The translations under genes were made by a program, and so were the position numbers. Positions 7,019-16,454 of a stretch of 64,000 bases of DNA are shown piece after piece. Under the pieces are notes generated by a model. The model was not told the origin of the DNA. It was given only the letters and a program-made list of their open reading frames with translations, and did not search any database. This DNA is from Halomonas sp. S3-1-1 (GTDB lineage: Bacteria > Pseudomonadota > Gammaproteobacteria > Pseudomonadales > Halomonadaceae): positions 62,001 to 126,000 of the forward strand of contig NZ_JALGBZ010000001.1 of NCBI RefSeq assembly GCF_023757625.1. The letters run 5' to 3'. Every line of letters begins with the position of its first letter. Position 1 is the first letter of the stretch.

Positions 7019-9958
7019 TTAAGCGTTGGGGTCGACGGTGATCACCACCCGCACCGCGTCCAGGCGCAGGCGGGTGGCGTCGATCGCCTCCATTAGCGCG
7101 CCGCGCTCGCGCTCGAGCGCCGCTAGCTCCTCGTCACGCACCGCCGGGTTGTGCTTTGCAAGCGAGCGCAGTCGGTCGAGCTCACCGTCGAGCTGAGCGC
7201 GCATCTTTTCGCGCGCCTGCTCTAGTAGCCCCGGCAACGCTTTTTCCGCTTCCTCCTCGCCTTGACTCAACAGCGTGCGCAGCTCGCTCACCCGGCTCTT
7301 GATCAGGTCGCGGGCCATCGACTTGTTGACCTTCTGGACGTTTTTTGAGAGCCCGGTGAAGGAGATGTTGGCGGTCAGATTGGCGCCGGATTCGTCCATC
7401 AGCACGCGCACCGCCGTGGGCGGCAAAAAGCGGTTGAGGTGCAGCGCTTTCGGCGCCGGGCAGTGGGTGCAGAACACCAGCTCCGCCATCAGCCGCCCGC
7501 TCGGAATAGACGGGTGGCGCAGCAGCGCAAGCGCGGTGTTGCCCATGGTGCCGTCGATCACCCGGCCCATCATTTCGCGCACCAGGGGGTGCTCCCAGCC
7601 AAGCCGGTGCACGTCGTCGCGGGCCAGCGCCACGTCGCGGCGGTAGGTGGCGGAAAAGCCCTCCTCGCCTTTCACCAGCCCCGGCAGGCCGTCGAGCATG
7701 TGTGAACCCGGCGCGAGATAGATCAGGTCGTTACCGATCTCCTGGCTGTCGACACCGAACACGTCCAGCGCCCGCTCGACATAGCGCGGCAGGGCGGTAT
7801 CCTCGTCGAGCTCGCGCACCGCCTCGACCACCTGCTCGGCGCGCTCACTCCGGCAGGCGTTGAGCTCCAGTAAGCGATTACGCCCGGCTTCGCGCTCGGC
7901 CATTTTCTCGGTGAAGAAGGCGCGCGTGTCAGCGATGATCTCGTCGAGCGCTTCGTCGTCCAAAAGCGCGTCGGCCAGCGCGTCGCCGAAGGTCTCGAAC
8001 AGCTCGCTTCCGACGCCGTGGGGGGCAGCGAAGGCGCTCATGCCTTCGTGGTACCAGCGCAAAAGCCGCTCGCCGGGCGAGGCGCTAAAGGCGGGTACGT
8101 GCAGCTCGATGGCGTGGCGCTGGCCGATCCGGTCGAGGCGCCCGATACGCTGTTCGAGCTGGTCCGGGTGCTGGGGCATGTCGAACATCACCAGATGCCG
8201 GCAGAACTGGAAGTTGCGCCCCTCGGAGCCGATCTCCGAGCACACCAGCACTTGGCAGCCCTCTTCTTCATCGGCGAAGGCCGCTGCGGCGCGGTCGCGC
8301 TCGATCAGCGAGAGATCCTCGTGGAACACCGGTGCCTGGTAGCCGCCAAGCACGCGCAGCGCCTCGGAAAGGCCTTCGGCAGTTTCGCGGTGGTGCGCGA
8401 TCACCAGCACCTTGTCGCCGGCAAGGCCGTCATCATTGGTATCGGCGAGCTTCTCGAGTAGCCAGTTCACCCGCGGGTCGATCTGCCACCAGGGCTCGCC
8501 GTTGAGCGGATCATCCGAGAGCGCGCGGTAGGTGGCGTCCGGGTAGATCAGCACGTCCGGGTGATCCATTCCGGTTTCGATCAAAAGCTCGTCGAAGTAG
8601 TCCTCGTCGCGCTCGACCCGGCGCAGCACGCGTCGATAGGCCGAGGGCAGCTCCAGCGTGCTCTGGTGCAGGCGCCGCTCGGGAAAGCCGCCCACGTGGC
8701 GGCGGCTGTTGCGAAACATCACCCGGCCGGTGCCGTGACGATCGAGTAGCGCGTCGCGAAGCCGGGTTTTGGCCTTCGCCTTATCGTCGTCGCTGGCGCT
8801 TTCGCTGCACAGCGTGTCCAGCAGCGCTTGGCCGTCGGCGTCATCGACCACCGCCGCCACCCGCTCGCGCTCAGACGGCAGCGCGTCGAGCGCTTCGATG
8901 GCACCGGCCACCTCGACGTAGTGCTCCTCCTCCTGCTTGAAGCGCGCGATATCGTGATAGCGCTCCGGGTCCAACAGGCGCAGGCGGGCGAAGTGGCTCT
9001 CCAGACCCATCTGCTCGGGCGTTGCGGTCAACAGTAGAAGGCCGGGGATTTGGCCAGCGAGCTGCTCGACGCAGCGATAACCCGGGCCGCTTTCGCCGTC
9101 GGCGTGCCAATCCAGGTGGTGCGCTTCATCGACGATCAACAGATCGAAGTCGCTCTCGAGCGCCTGGGCCTGGCGCGCTTCGTTGGCGAATAGCCACCCC
9201 TGGCTTGCCAGAATCAGCTGGGCGCTCTCGAACGGGTTGGCGCCGGCCTGGGCCTGGCTTTGGGTTTCATCGAGCAGCGTGACGCTTAACGAGAAGCGGC
9301 GCAGAAGCTCCACCAGCCACTGGTGGGTGAGGCTATCGGGCACCAGCACCAGTGCGCGGGAAACGCGCCCGGCCAATAGTAGCCGGTGCAGAATCAACCC
9401 GGCCTCGATGGTCTTGCCAAGGCCCACCTCGTCGGCGAGCAGTACCCGCGGGGCGTGGCGGCGCGCGACTTCGTCGGCGATATAGAGCTGGTGAGGGATC
9501 AGGTCGATGCGCGGACCGCTAAAGCCGAGCGCTTCGTGCTGCTCGATGCGCTGGTGGTGGTGCAGCGTGCGAAAGCGCAGGTCGAACCAGTCGTTGCGAT
9601 CCACCTGGCCGGTCAAAAGACGGTCGCGGGCCTGGTTGAACTGCATGGTGTCGGCCAGGCGCGTTTCGGGAAGCTCGCGGGCGACGCCGTCGTCGTCCAG
9701 GCCCTGGTAGATGATCAACCCCTGACGCTCGCTGCTTTCGCTGACGGTGATCTGCCAGCCGTCGGCGGCGATCACCCGGTCACCGCTGCCGAACACCACG
9801 CGGGTCAGCGGTGCCTGACGGGTGTTGTAGGTGCGGGTTTCCTGACTGGCACTGAACAAGATGGTCACGCTGCGGGCGTCGCAGTTGAGTACGGTGCCCA
9901 GCCCAAGCTCGGCCTCACCGTCGCTGATAAAGCGCTGGCCGGGGGTAAAATCGCTCAT
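7019..9958 (-). CDS. rapA: RNA polymerase-associated SWI2/SNF2 ATPase
   Basis: RapA (HepA) binds RNA polymerase and uses ATP to recycle it from stalled post-termination complexes. The 979 residues compare with 968 in E. coli. The N-terminal Tudor-like domains (about 1-110) precede the SNF2 core, with Walker A DEVGLGKT (176-183), the DEAH box (277-280) and helicase motif VI (QRIGRLDRIGQ). The RapA-specific C-terminal region is intact, ending in a coiled-coil rich in Glu and Arg. The gene lies downstream of the tlpA-like gene on the same strand. Confidence 0.96.
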   Translation of the reverse strand: MSDFTPGQRFISDGEAELGLGTVLNCDARSVTILFSASQETRTYNTRQAPLTRVVFGSGDRVIAADGWQITVSESSERQGLIIYQGLDDDGVARELPETRLADTMQFNQARDRLLTGQVDRNDWFDLRFRTLHHHQRIEQHEALGFSGPRIDLIPHQLYIADEVARRHAPRVLLADEVGLGKTIEAGLILHRLLLAGRVSRALVLVPDSLTHQWLVELLRRFSLSVTLLDETQSQAQAGANPFESAQLILASQGWLFANEARQAQALESDFDLLIVDEAHHLDWHADGESGPGYRCVEQLAGQIPGLLLLTATPEQMGLESHFARLRLLDPERYHDIARFKQEEEHYVEVAGAIEALDALPSERERVAAVVDDADGQALLDTLCSESASDDDKAKAKTRLRDALLDRHGTGRVMFRNSRRHVGGFPERRLHQSTLELPSAYRRVLRRVERDEDYFDELLIETGMDHPDVLIYPDATYRALSDDPLNGEPWWQIDPRVNWLLEKLADTNDDGLAGDKVLVIAHHRETAEGLSEALRVLGGYQAPVFHEDLSLIERDRAAAAFADEEEGCQVLVCSEIGSEGRNFQFCRHLVMFDMPQHPDQLEQRIGRLDRIGQRHAIELHVPAFSASPGERLLRWYHEGMSAFAAPHGVGSELFETFGDALADALLDDEALDEIIADTRAFFTEKMAEREAGRNRLLELNACRSERAEQVVEAVRELDEDTALPRYVERALDVFGVDSQEIGNDLIYLAPGSHMLDGLPGLVKGEEGFSATYRRDVALARDDVHRLGWEHPLVREMMGRVIDGTMGNTALALLRHPSIPSGRLMAELVFCTHCPAPKALHLNRFLPPTAVRVLMDESGANLTANISFTGLSKNVQKVNKSMARDLIKSRVSELRTLLSQGEEEAEKALPGLLEQAREKMRAQLDGELDRLRSLAKHNPAVRDEELAALERERGALMEAIDATRLRLDAVRVVITVDPNA

Positions 9959-9988
9959 GATGCCTCAAGGAAGTTCAAAACGGGGCGA

Positions 9989-10008
9989 GCCGCCTGCGTT
10001 CAGGCGGC
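9989..10008. other. GC-rich hairpin between the tlpA-like gene and rapA
   Basis: Perfect 8-bp arms GCCGCCTG and CAGGCGGC enclose a 4-base loop. No T-run follows directly, although TTTT appears about 10 bases further on in the minus direction. It may be a weak terminator of the tlpA-like gene. Confidence 0.45.
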
Positions 10009-10062
10009 GATAGGGCGGGGGATTCTAACGCAAAGGCGGGGCGGTATTAAGCGCCGAGTCGC

Positions 10063-10866
10063 TTAATTATCGAGCCAGCGTTCGAGCTGCGAGCGGGTCA
10101 GCTCGCCGACGTGGACTTCCTGAGTGCGGCCATCGGCGTCGAACAGCACGGTGGTGGGTAGGCCCGGGGCGTCAAAACGCGCCATCAGGGTCTGGCTCGG
10201 GTCGCGCAGCGCCACCTCGAAGGAGAGCGCCTGATCATCGAGATAGCGCACCACCGGCAGCAGGTCCTCGCCCTGATTGACGATGACGACGCTCACTCCC
10301 TCCAGGCCGTCGGCCTGCTCGAGAAGCGGCATTTCGCGCCGGCACGGCGGGCACCAGGTCGCCCACAGGTTGACGATCAGTCGGTCGCCGCGCGCGGCCA
10401 GGTCCGGCAGGTAAACCGGTTCGCCGTCGAGGTTTTCAAGCGTCACCTCCGGCAGCGCGCTCACCGCAAAGCGCTGCTCGTCCACGCTCACCATGACCGC
10501 GACCAGCCAAAGCGCCGAGCTGAGAATCAGCAGGATAACGGCGATGCCTAGCGCCTTCAGGTTTTTACGCAGCGACCAGGCGCACCACAAAAGCCCGACC
10601 ATCAAACCGCCCAGCGGATGATAGCCCGGCTGCCAGAGCTTGAGCGCTTCGAATGGGGTATCGGCGAAGCTTCCCATATTGAGCAGCACGTAGCCCACCC
10701 GCGCGCCCACCAGCCAGCAAAGGATTAGCCCGCTGAACCAGCGGCTTTTTTGCCGCGCATTAAGCGGCAGGCAGTAGTGGCTCGTCAGCAGCAGCAGAAG
10801 CGCGGCGCCCAGGGCGAACAGGCGAGGCAGCGAAAGAAGGAGCGGGCCGAGGGCAATCGCGTTCAT
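10063..10866 (-). CDS. Membrane-anchored TlpA-family thiol-disulfide reductase
   Basis: The 267-residue protein has an N-terminal membrane part of about four hydrophobic segments (8-30, 45-63, 85-97, 105-127). A periplasmic thioredoxin-fold domain follows (about 135-267) with the active site WCPPC (Cys172, Cys175) and the cis-Pro loop GLPTT. The membrane part, with its ARVGYVL and LGGLMVGLLW stretches, recalls prolipoprotein diacylglyceryl transferase rather than a simple signal anchor. TlpA-type proteins keep periplasmic cysteines reduced, for example in cytochrome maturation. The partner is not clear from context. It is divergent from the small membrane protein at 10933. Confidence 0.85.
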   Translation of the reverse strand: MNAIALGPLLLSLPRLFALGAALLLLLTSHYCLPLNARQKSRWFSGLILCWLVGARVGYVLLNMGSFADTPFEALKLWQPGYHPLGGLMVGLLWCAWSLRKNLKALGIAVILLILSSALWLVAVMVSVDEQRFAVSALPEVTLENLDGEPVYLPDLAARGDRLIVNLWATWCPPCRREMPLLEQADGLEGVSVVIVNQGEDLLPVVRYLDDQALSFEVALRDPSQTLMARFDAPGLPTTVLFDADGRTQEVHVGELTRSQLERWLDN

Positions 10867-10932
10867 GGTTTTTCCGTTGAGCAGTTACACTGGGGCACCA
10901 TATCATGCACGCCACTGTTTACGGAGAACTCC

Positions 10933-11181
10933 ATGACCTCGTCCGGCATCGACGTACTGCGAGCGCTGGCGATCGGCTCCCAGGCGCTGGGGCTTGCGCT
11001 GATCATCGCGCTGGAAACTGTGATGGGCAATGCCGCCCGTCCTTGGCAGGGCGTGGTGCTCGCCATCATGCTCGTCACCGCGCTGCTGATTGCGCTGGCC
11101 AGGCTCTACCGGCGCAACCGCCAGCGCAAGGAGGCGGATGCGCGCCGCGCGCGCCTTGAGGCGGGCACCGACGATGGCTAG
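10933..11181 (+). CDS. Small two-helix inner-membrane protein, function unknown
   Basis: I do not recognise the family. The 82 residues contain two hydrophobic helices (about 7-30 and 37-58) and a very basic tail rich in Arg and Lys, which should face the cytoplasm. The ATG has GGAG seven bases upstream. The stop overlaps the start of the phospholipase D-family lipoprotein gene by 8 bases, so the two are probably translated in a coupled way. A longer reading frame upstream exists but lacks a ribosome-binding site and overlaps the divergent gene. Confidence 0.65.
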   Translation: MTSSGIDVLRALAIGSQALGLALIIALETVMGNAARPWQGVVLAIMLVTALLIALARLYRRNRQRKEADARRARLEAGTDDG

Positions 11182-12721
11182 CCGCCGGCCGTGGCTGGCC
11201 GCGCTGTTGGTGGCGACGCTGGCGCTTGCCGGCTGCGTCGACGAGGACGTTCCCCGCGAGGCGCAGGTAGCGATCGACCGCGCCCAGGTTGAGGATACCT
11301 GGCTTGGCGAGCGGGTCGCCCGCGCGCTGGAGGGGCAGAGCGCGCCGGACGGCTTTGCGCTTCTGGCCAACGGCCAGCAGGCGTTCGAGACCCGGATGGA
11401 ACTCATCCACCGCGCCGAGCGCTCGCTGGATATCCAGACCTACCTGTTCGGCGACGGCCAGACCACGCGGCTGGTCATGGAGGAGTTGATCGAGGCCGCC
11501 GAGCGCGGCGTGCGGGTGCGCCTGCTGCTCGACGACATGGGCGCCATCGGCCAGGGCGAGCGGCTGGCGGCGCTGTCGAGCCACCCTGGTATCGAGGTGC
11601 GGGTATTCAACCCGGTGGCCTTTGGCCGCGGCCATCTCGCCACCCGCGTGCTGGCCTCGTTCACCGCGCCCAAAACCCAGCACCGGCGCATGCACAACAA
11701 GCTCTGGCTCGCCGACAACACCGTTGGCATCGTCGGCGGGCGCAATCTGGGCGATGAATACTTCGATGCCAACGAGTCGCTCAATTTCGCCGACCTGGAC
11801 CTGGTCACGATCGGTGAGGTCGTGCCCGAGCTTTCGCAAAGCTTCGACGACTACTGGAATCACGATCTCGCCCAGCCGATCGCCCGCTACCATTCGGTCG
11901 AGGCGAACGCCTGGCAGCCCTTCGCTGATGAGCTCGACCGCTGGCTCGACGATAACGCCGAGGCCGACTACCTCGTTCGGCTGCGCGAGTCGCCTTCCGA
12001 GGCGCCGCCCTGGCGTACGCTTTTCTGGGGCAGCGCCCAGGCGTTTTGGGACAGTCCGGACAAGATCCACTCCGACGGCGCACCCCACTGGCAGGCCACG
12101 CTTCTAGGCGAGCTTTTACGCAACGCCGAGAGCCGAGAGCGGCTGGTGATGATCTCGGCCTACTTCGTCCCCACTCAAGCCGGCGTCGAGCGGCTGGAGG
12201 CGCTGGCAGCCCAGGGCGTGGCCATCGACATCATCACCAACTCGCTCGAATCCACCGACGCGGCGGTGGTGCACGGCGCCTATATGCCTTGGCGGGCGCG
12301 GCTCATCGAGAGTGGCGTGCGCCTTTATGAGCTGCGCCCGGAGCAGGAGGCGAGCGATGACGACGCCATCGAGGAGATGCGCGTACCCGGCGCCTCCACC
12401 TCGGCGCTGCACATCAAGGCGCTGGGCTTCGATGATCAGGTGTTCATCGGCTCGTTCAACGTCGACCCGCGCTCGGTGTTCTGGAATACCGAGGTGGGCG
12501 TGCTGGTCGAAAGCGACGGGCTACGCGAGGCGTTTGAGGCGCTGGTCGAAGTCGGCCAGCGGCCAACGATCAGCTACCACGTTACCCTCGAAGACGGCGT
12601 GCTGGGGTGGGAGTATGAGCACGAAAGCGAACGCCGGCGCGTGGTCGAGGAGCCCGGCAGCTGGTGGCGTCATGTCAACGCCTGGTTTAGCCAAACCGTT
12701 CATCTGGAACCCTTGCTGTAG
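11174..12721 (+). CDS. Phospholipase D-family lipoprotein, ClsC-like cardiolipin synthase
   Basis: The 515-residue protein begins with a lipoprotein signal peptide ending in the lipobox LAGC, so Cys21 should be lipidated; Val at +2 argues against inner-membrane retention. Two HKD motifs are present: His174-Lys176-Asp181 and His413-Lys415-Asp420. Each is followed by the usual glycine-rich strand (IVGGRNLGDEYF, FIGSFNVDPRS). This domain order matches ClsC (YmdC), which in E. coli makes cardiolipin from phosphatidylglycerol and phosphatidylethanolamine. The lipoprotein signal differs from ClsC, so a secreted-side phosphatidyltransferase or phospholipase is equally possible. It overlaps the preceding small membrane gene. 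Confidence 0.85.
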   Translation: MASRRPWLAALLVATLALAGCVDEDVPREAQVAIDRAQVEDTWLGERVARALEGQSAPDGFALLANGQQAFETRMELIHRAERSLDIQTYLFGDGQTTRLVMEELIEAAERGVRVRLLLDDMGAIGQGERLAALSSHPGIEVRVFNPVAFGRGHLATRVLASFTAPKTQHRRMHNKLWLADNTVGIVGGRNLGDEYFDANESLNFADLDLVTIGEVVPELSQSFDDYWNHDLAQPIARYHSVEANAWQPFADELDRWLDDNAEADYLVRLRESPSEAPPWRTLFWGSAQAFWDSPDKIHSDGAPHWQATLLGELLRNAESRERLVMISAYFVPTQAGVERLEALAAQGVAIDIITNSLESTDAAVVHGAYMPWRARLIESGVRLYELRPEQEASDDDAIEEMRVPGASTSALHIKALGFDDQVFIGSFNVDPRSVFWNTEVGVLVESDGLREAFEALVEVGQRPTISYHVTLEDGVLGWEYEHESERRRVVEEPGSWWRHVNAWFSQTVHLEPLL

Positions 12722-12839
12722 CGCGCGCTGCGTTAAGAAGCGTTAGAAAAGAGGCTTGTATTTTCGTCCCGGCAGTTTCAAATTGATACCAGCGCTAGCG
12801 ACAGCCTGCGCGACTCAAATACCGGGAGCGACGAATAAC

Positions 12840-14048
12840 ATGATCAAAAAACGCACACTCGTGGCCGCCATCGCGGCTTCCTCTCTTGCCTTGACCGCCA
12901 CCGCCCAGGCCGAAGTTAAAATCGGCTTTCTGGGGGGCTTTACCGGCGGTATCGAAAGCCTGACGCCGCCGATCTTCGAAGGCGCACAGCTGGCCGTGGC
13001 CCAGATCAACGAGCAGGGCGGCATTCTGGACGGTGAAACGCTCTCCATGCCGTCTGGCGACACCACCTGTTCTGACGCCTCGGCGGCCTCCAACGCCGCC
13101 GACCGCATGGTCAACTCCGAAAACGTCACGGCGATCGTCGGCGCGCTTTGCACCGGCGCGACCATTGCCGCGGCCAACAACGCCGCGATTCCCGGCGGCG
13201 TGGTGATGGTGTCACCGGCCTCCACCGCGCCGGCGGTCACCGAGCTCGACGACAACGACCTGGTCTTCCGTACCGTGCCTTCGGACGCCTTCCAGGGCGA
13301 AATGCTCGCCAAGCTGCTGCTCGAAAAGGGCATCGACGTCGTGGCGGTCACCTTCGTCAATAACGACTACGGCCAAGGGCTGTCCGACGCTTTCAGCGCG
13401 GCGTTCGAAGCCGGCGGCGGCGAGATCACCGACAACCTCGCCCACGAGGACAACCGCGCCGACTACCGTTCGGAACTCGGTTCACTCTCCGCCGGTGGTG
13501 CCGAGACGCTGGTCGTGCTGGCCTACGCCGACACCTCTGGTCAGACCGTACTGCGCCAGGCTTATGAAAGCGGCATGTTCACCCAGTACGTGGGCGCCGA
13601 CGGCATGGTCGGCGATAGCCTGGTCGAGGCGATCGGCGCCGACGTGCTCGACGGCATGATCGCCACGCGCCCGGGCAGCCCGGACCTCCCCGGCACCGAC
13701 ATCTTCGAAAGCGCCGCGAATGATGCCGGCTTCGACCCCAGCGCCGTGTTTGCCGCTCAAGCCTATGACGCCGCCTTCCTGCTGGCGCTGGCCATCGAGC
13801 AAAACGGCAGTGCCGAGCGCGAAGGCCTGGCTGAGGCGCTGCGCAGCGTGTCGAGCGAGCCCGGCGAGGTGATTCTGCCCGGCGAGTGGGAGAAGGCCGT
13901 GGCGCTGATTGCCGAGGGCACCGAGATCAACTACGAAGGCGCCTCCGGCTCGCATGAGTTCGACGACAACGGCGACGTGCCCGGCGTGGTCGTCGAGATG
14001 GCGGTAGAAGACGGCAGCTTCGTAACCAAGGGCCAGCTCGATTTGTAA
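12840..14048 (+). CDS. livK: Branched-chain amino acid-type ABC transporter substrate-binding protein
   Basis: The 402-residue protein has a Sec signal peptide cut near TATAQA-EV (about residue 23). A type I periplasmic-binding fold follows, with the family hallmark start VKIGFLGGFTGG and the AQLAVAQINEQGGI segment. It should capture the ligand and deliver it to LivHMGF. It is encoded convergently to livM rather than at the head of the transporter operon. The exact ligand (Leu/Ile/Val or another amide or amino acid) is not determined by sequence alone. The ATG at 12840 is chosen because it directly precedes the signal peptide. Confidence 0.88.
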   Translation: MIKKRTLVAAIAASSLALTATAQAEVKIGFLGGFTGGIESLTPPIFEGAQLAVAQINEQGGILDGETLSMPSGDTTCSDASAASNAADRMVNSENVTAIVGALCTGATIAAANNAAIPGGVVMVSPASTAPAVTELDDNDLVFRTVPSDAFQGEMLAKLLLEKGIDVVAVTFVNNDYGQGLSDAFSAAFEAGGGEITDNLAHEDNRADYRSELGSLSAGGAETLVVLAYADTSGQTVLRQAYESGMFTQYVGADGMVGDSLVEAIGADVLDGMIATRPGSPDLPGTDIFESAANDAGFDPSAVFAAQAYDAAFLLALAIEQNGSAEREGLAEALRSVSSEPGEVILPGEWEKAVALIAEGTEINYEGASGSHEFDDNGDVPGVVVEMAVEDGSFVTKGQLDL

Positions 14049-14075
14049 GCCGTAAAGCGTAGAACCCGCGTAAAA

Positions 14076-14108
14076 AAACGCCCCGGGCCGAAAGCCCGGG
14101 GCGTTTTT
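14076..14108. terminator. Bidirectional terminator between livK and livM
   Basis: A perfect 11-bp stem (ACGCCCCGGGC and its complement) with a 5-base loop at 14089-14093 is flanked by A7 on the left and T5 on the right. It serves both convergent genes. Confidence 0.92.
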
Positions 14109-14123
14109 CGTAGTGACCGGCGT

Positions 14124-15434
14124 TTAGCCGTGGATCTTGATGTTCTCCGGTAACAGCCCCTTGGGCGCGAAGCGCAGCACGATCGTAATCAGCATGCCGA
14201 TCACCAGTACACGGGCCTGCAGCGCGCGGCTGTCCAGGTTGTTGGGCATCTCCCAGCCGGCGCCTTCGCCGATGCTCGTCACCAGATCCATGACGTAAAG
14301 CGCCAGTGGCTCGGACATGATCCAGATAATGTACACCGCCACGGCGCCGAAGATCGTGCCCAGGTTGTTGCCGGGCCCGCCGAGAATCACCATCACCAGC
14401 ACCAGAAAGGTGTGATTGAGCGGCAGATACCCCTGGGGGTCGAAGAGGCTGTTGAAGGTGCCCAGCACGCCGCCGCCCAGGCCCATCAAAATGCACCCCA
14501 GCACGAAGATCTCGAGGCGTCGCCGATTGATATCCTTGCCCATGGCCGCCGCCGAGACTTCGTTGTCGCGAATGGCACGGATCATCCGCCCCCAGGGGGC
14601 GTGGTAGGCGCGGTGCAGCAAAAAGAAGATGGCCGCGATGATTACCGCGGTTAGCGACAGGTAGATCGCCCGCGACAGCGTAAAGCCGAGCTCGGCAGGC
14701 CCGGGCGTCGGCCAGGGCAGCGGCGACACCGTGGCGGTGCCGCGGGTCAGCCAGTCGGAGTTTTTCAGAAACGCCTTGATGATCTCGGCGATACCGAGGG
14801 TGGCGATCGCCAGGTAGTCGCTTCGAAGCCCCAAACAAATATGGCCAATGAAGTAGCCCACGCCGCCGGCCAGCGCCCCGCCGACGATCCAGCCGACCCA
14901 GGGCGGCAGCCCAAAGCCGCCGACGAAGCCCGCGCGGCTTTGAATCTCGCCGGTCACCTCGCGAAGCAGGCTGATCACGGTGAGATAGAGCACCACCGCC
15001 AGCACCACGGTGACCACGGTGCGCAGCCGTTTGGGCATGCCGAAGCGGTCGAGCCGGCTCACGCCGACCACCACCAGCACCGCGGCGATGCCATAAAGCA
15101 GCACGCGGCCGAGCTCCAAGGGAAGCTCCGTGCCCCAGAAGGCGTCGTTGACCGGCACGCTAAAGAGCATGGCGCTAAAGCCGCCAAGGGCCACGAAGCC
15201 CATGACGCCGGCGTTGAACTGCCCGGCGTAGCCCCACTGAATGGTCAGGCCGAGGGCCAGAATGGCGTAGCAGGCCGCCTCGACCAGCATGCGCGTGCTG
15301 TAGGCCGCGCCCATCAGCGCGTAGACGCCGAGCACCGCAACCAAAAGCGCGGCGAACAGCACCACCTCGCGCAGCGGGAAGCGCCGCGTGACGGTGGCAT
15401 CGCGGGGCGTATAGGAAGAGGTTTTATCGTTCAT
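14124..15434 (-). CDS. livM: Branched-chain amino acid ABC transporter permease
   Basis: The 436-residue inner-membrane protein has about ten hydrophobic segments and the LivM permease signature around GLRSDYLAIATLGIAEI, the cytoplasmic loop that contacts the ATPases. A long N-terminal extension with extra membrane segments is typical of LivM compared with LivH. The start at 15434 overlaps the livH stop by one base (TAATG), with AAGGTG upstream, which indicates translational coupling. It is the last gene of livG-livF-livH-livM. Confidence 0.92.
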   Translation of the reverse strand: MNDKTSSYTPRDATVTRRFPLREVVLFAALLVAVLGVYALMGAAYSTRMLVEAACYAILALGLTIQWGYAGQFNAGVMGFVALGGFSAMLFSVPVNDAFWGTELPLELGRVLLYGIAAVLVVVGVSRLDRFGMPKRLRTVVTVVLAVVLYLTVISLLREVTGEIQSRAGFVGGFGLPPWVGWIVGGALAGGVGYFIGHICLGLRSDYLAIATLGIAEIIKAFLKNSDWLTRGTATVSPLPWPTPGPAELGFTLSRAIYLSLTAVIIAAIFFLLHRAYHAPWGRMIRAIRDNEVSAAAMGKDINRRRLEIFVLGCILMGLGGGVLGTFNSLFDPQGYLPLNHTFLVLVMVILGGPGNNLGTIFGAVAVYIIWIMSEPLALYVMDLVTSIGEGAGWEMPNNLDSRALQARVLVIGMLITIVLRFAPKGLLPENIKIHG

Positions 15435-16438
15435 TAGATCACCTTGCCCTTGAAGAGCCCCGTGGGGCGCCAGATCAGAATCGCCACGAGAATGAAAAAC
15501 GGCACCACGATCTTGTACTCGGTACCCACGAAGGCCAGATTCGACGGAAGCTCGAGCCACTCGGGCAAGTGCTCCTGGAACGGGCGCAGCAGCACGTTCC
15601 AGTTGAACACTGCCAGGGTCTCGGCGAAGCCCACCACGAAGCCGCCGGCGATCGCCCCGTAGGGGTGGCCGACGCCGCCGACGATGGCGGCGGCAAAGAT
15701 CGGCAGCAGCAGAAAGAAGCTCAGATCCGGCTTGAAGGTGACGTCAAGCGACAACAGCGTGCCGGCAATGGCGGCGAGCCCGCCGGCGATCACCCAGGTG
15801 ACGGCGACGATGGTGTTGGTGTTGATGCCCGAGGCCTGGGCGAGCTCCGGGTTGTCCGACATGGCGCGCATCGCCTTGCCCAGCCGCGAGCGGTTCAAGA
15901 ACACCGCCAGCGCCACGACCGCCACCACCGTAATCACGAACAGATAGAGCTGCGGCTCGGTCACCACGATCGGCGCTCGGGCGCCCTCGAAAGGTAGCCC
16001 CAGGCGGAAGATCTCCTTGCGGTCATCGACGTAGAGGCTCTGGCCGCCGGTGCCGGCGAACAGGCGAATCAACCCCTGCAGCATCAGCGTCACCCCGAGT
16101 GAGCCGATGACCATGACGATGGGCTTGACCCCGTGAGCGCGCAGCGGCTTGTAGAACGCCTTGTCGATGCCGACGGCGAGCAGGGCGGTCAGCGCCATGG
16201 CCAGCGGCAGCATGATCAGCGCGGTAGGCACGCCGATGCTGGCGCCCGCGGCGGGAAAGGCCGACGCGAGCAGCAGCACCATGAAGGCGCCGAAGGTCAT
16301 CATGTCGGCGTGGGCGAAATGGGCGAAGCGCATGATGCTGAAAATCAGCGTCACGCCGATCGCCCCGATGGCGTAGATCGAGCCGGTAACGCTGCCGGCG
16401 ATCAGGACGTTATTGATGAAAAAGACCAGTTCGTTCAC
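15434..16438 (-). CDS. livH: Branched-chain amino acid ABC transporter permease
   Basis: The 334-residue permease has about eight hydrophobic segments. It opens with the family pattern SVTGSIYAIGAIGVTLIFSIMRFAHF. A conserved loop near DNPELAQASGINT contacts the ATPase. The GTG at 16438 has a GGGGGAG site six bases upstream and is preferred to an upstream ATG that would nearly touch livF. It pairs with LivM to form the channel. Confidence 0.93.
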   Translation of the reverse strand: MNELVFFINNVLIAGSVTGSIYAIGAIGVTLIFSIMRFAHFAHADMMTFGAFMVLLLASAFPAAGASIGVPTALIMLPLAMALTALLAVGIDKAFYKPLRAHGVKPIVMVIGSLGVTLMLQGLIRLFAGTGGQSLYVDDRKEIFRLGLPFEGARAPIVVTEPQLYLFVITVVAVVALAVFLNRSRLGKAMRAMSDNPELAQASGINTNTIVAVTWVIAGGLAAIAGTLLSLDVTFKPDLSFFLLLPIFAAAIVGGVGHPYGAIAGGFVVGFAETLAVFNWNVLLRPFQEHLPEWLELPSNLAFVGTEYKIVVPFFILVAILIWRPTGLFKGKVI

Positions 16439-16454
16439 GAGTATCTCCCCCGGG

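Noticed and set aside
13927..14838. Open frame of 303 codons on the minus strand spanning the livK-livM junction
   Set aside because: It runs through the bidirectional terminator and overlaps livM in another frame.
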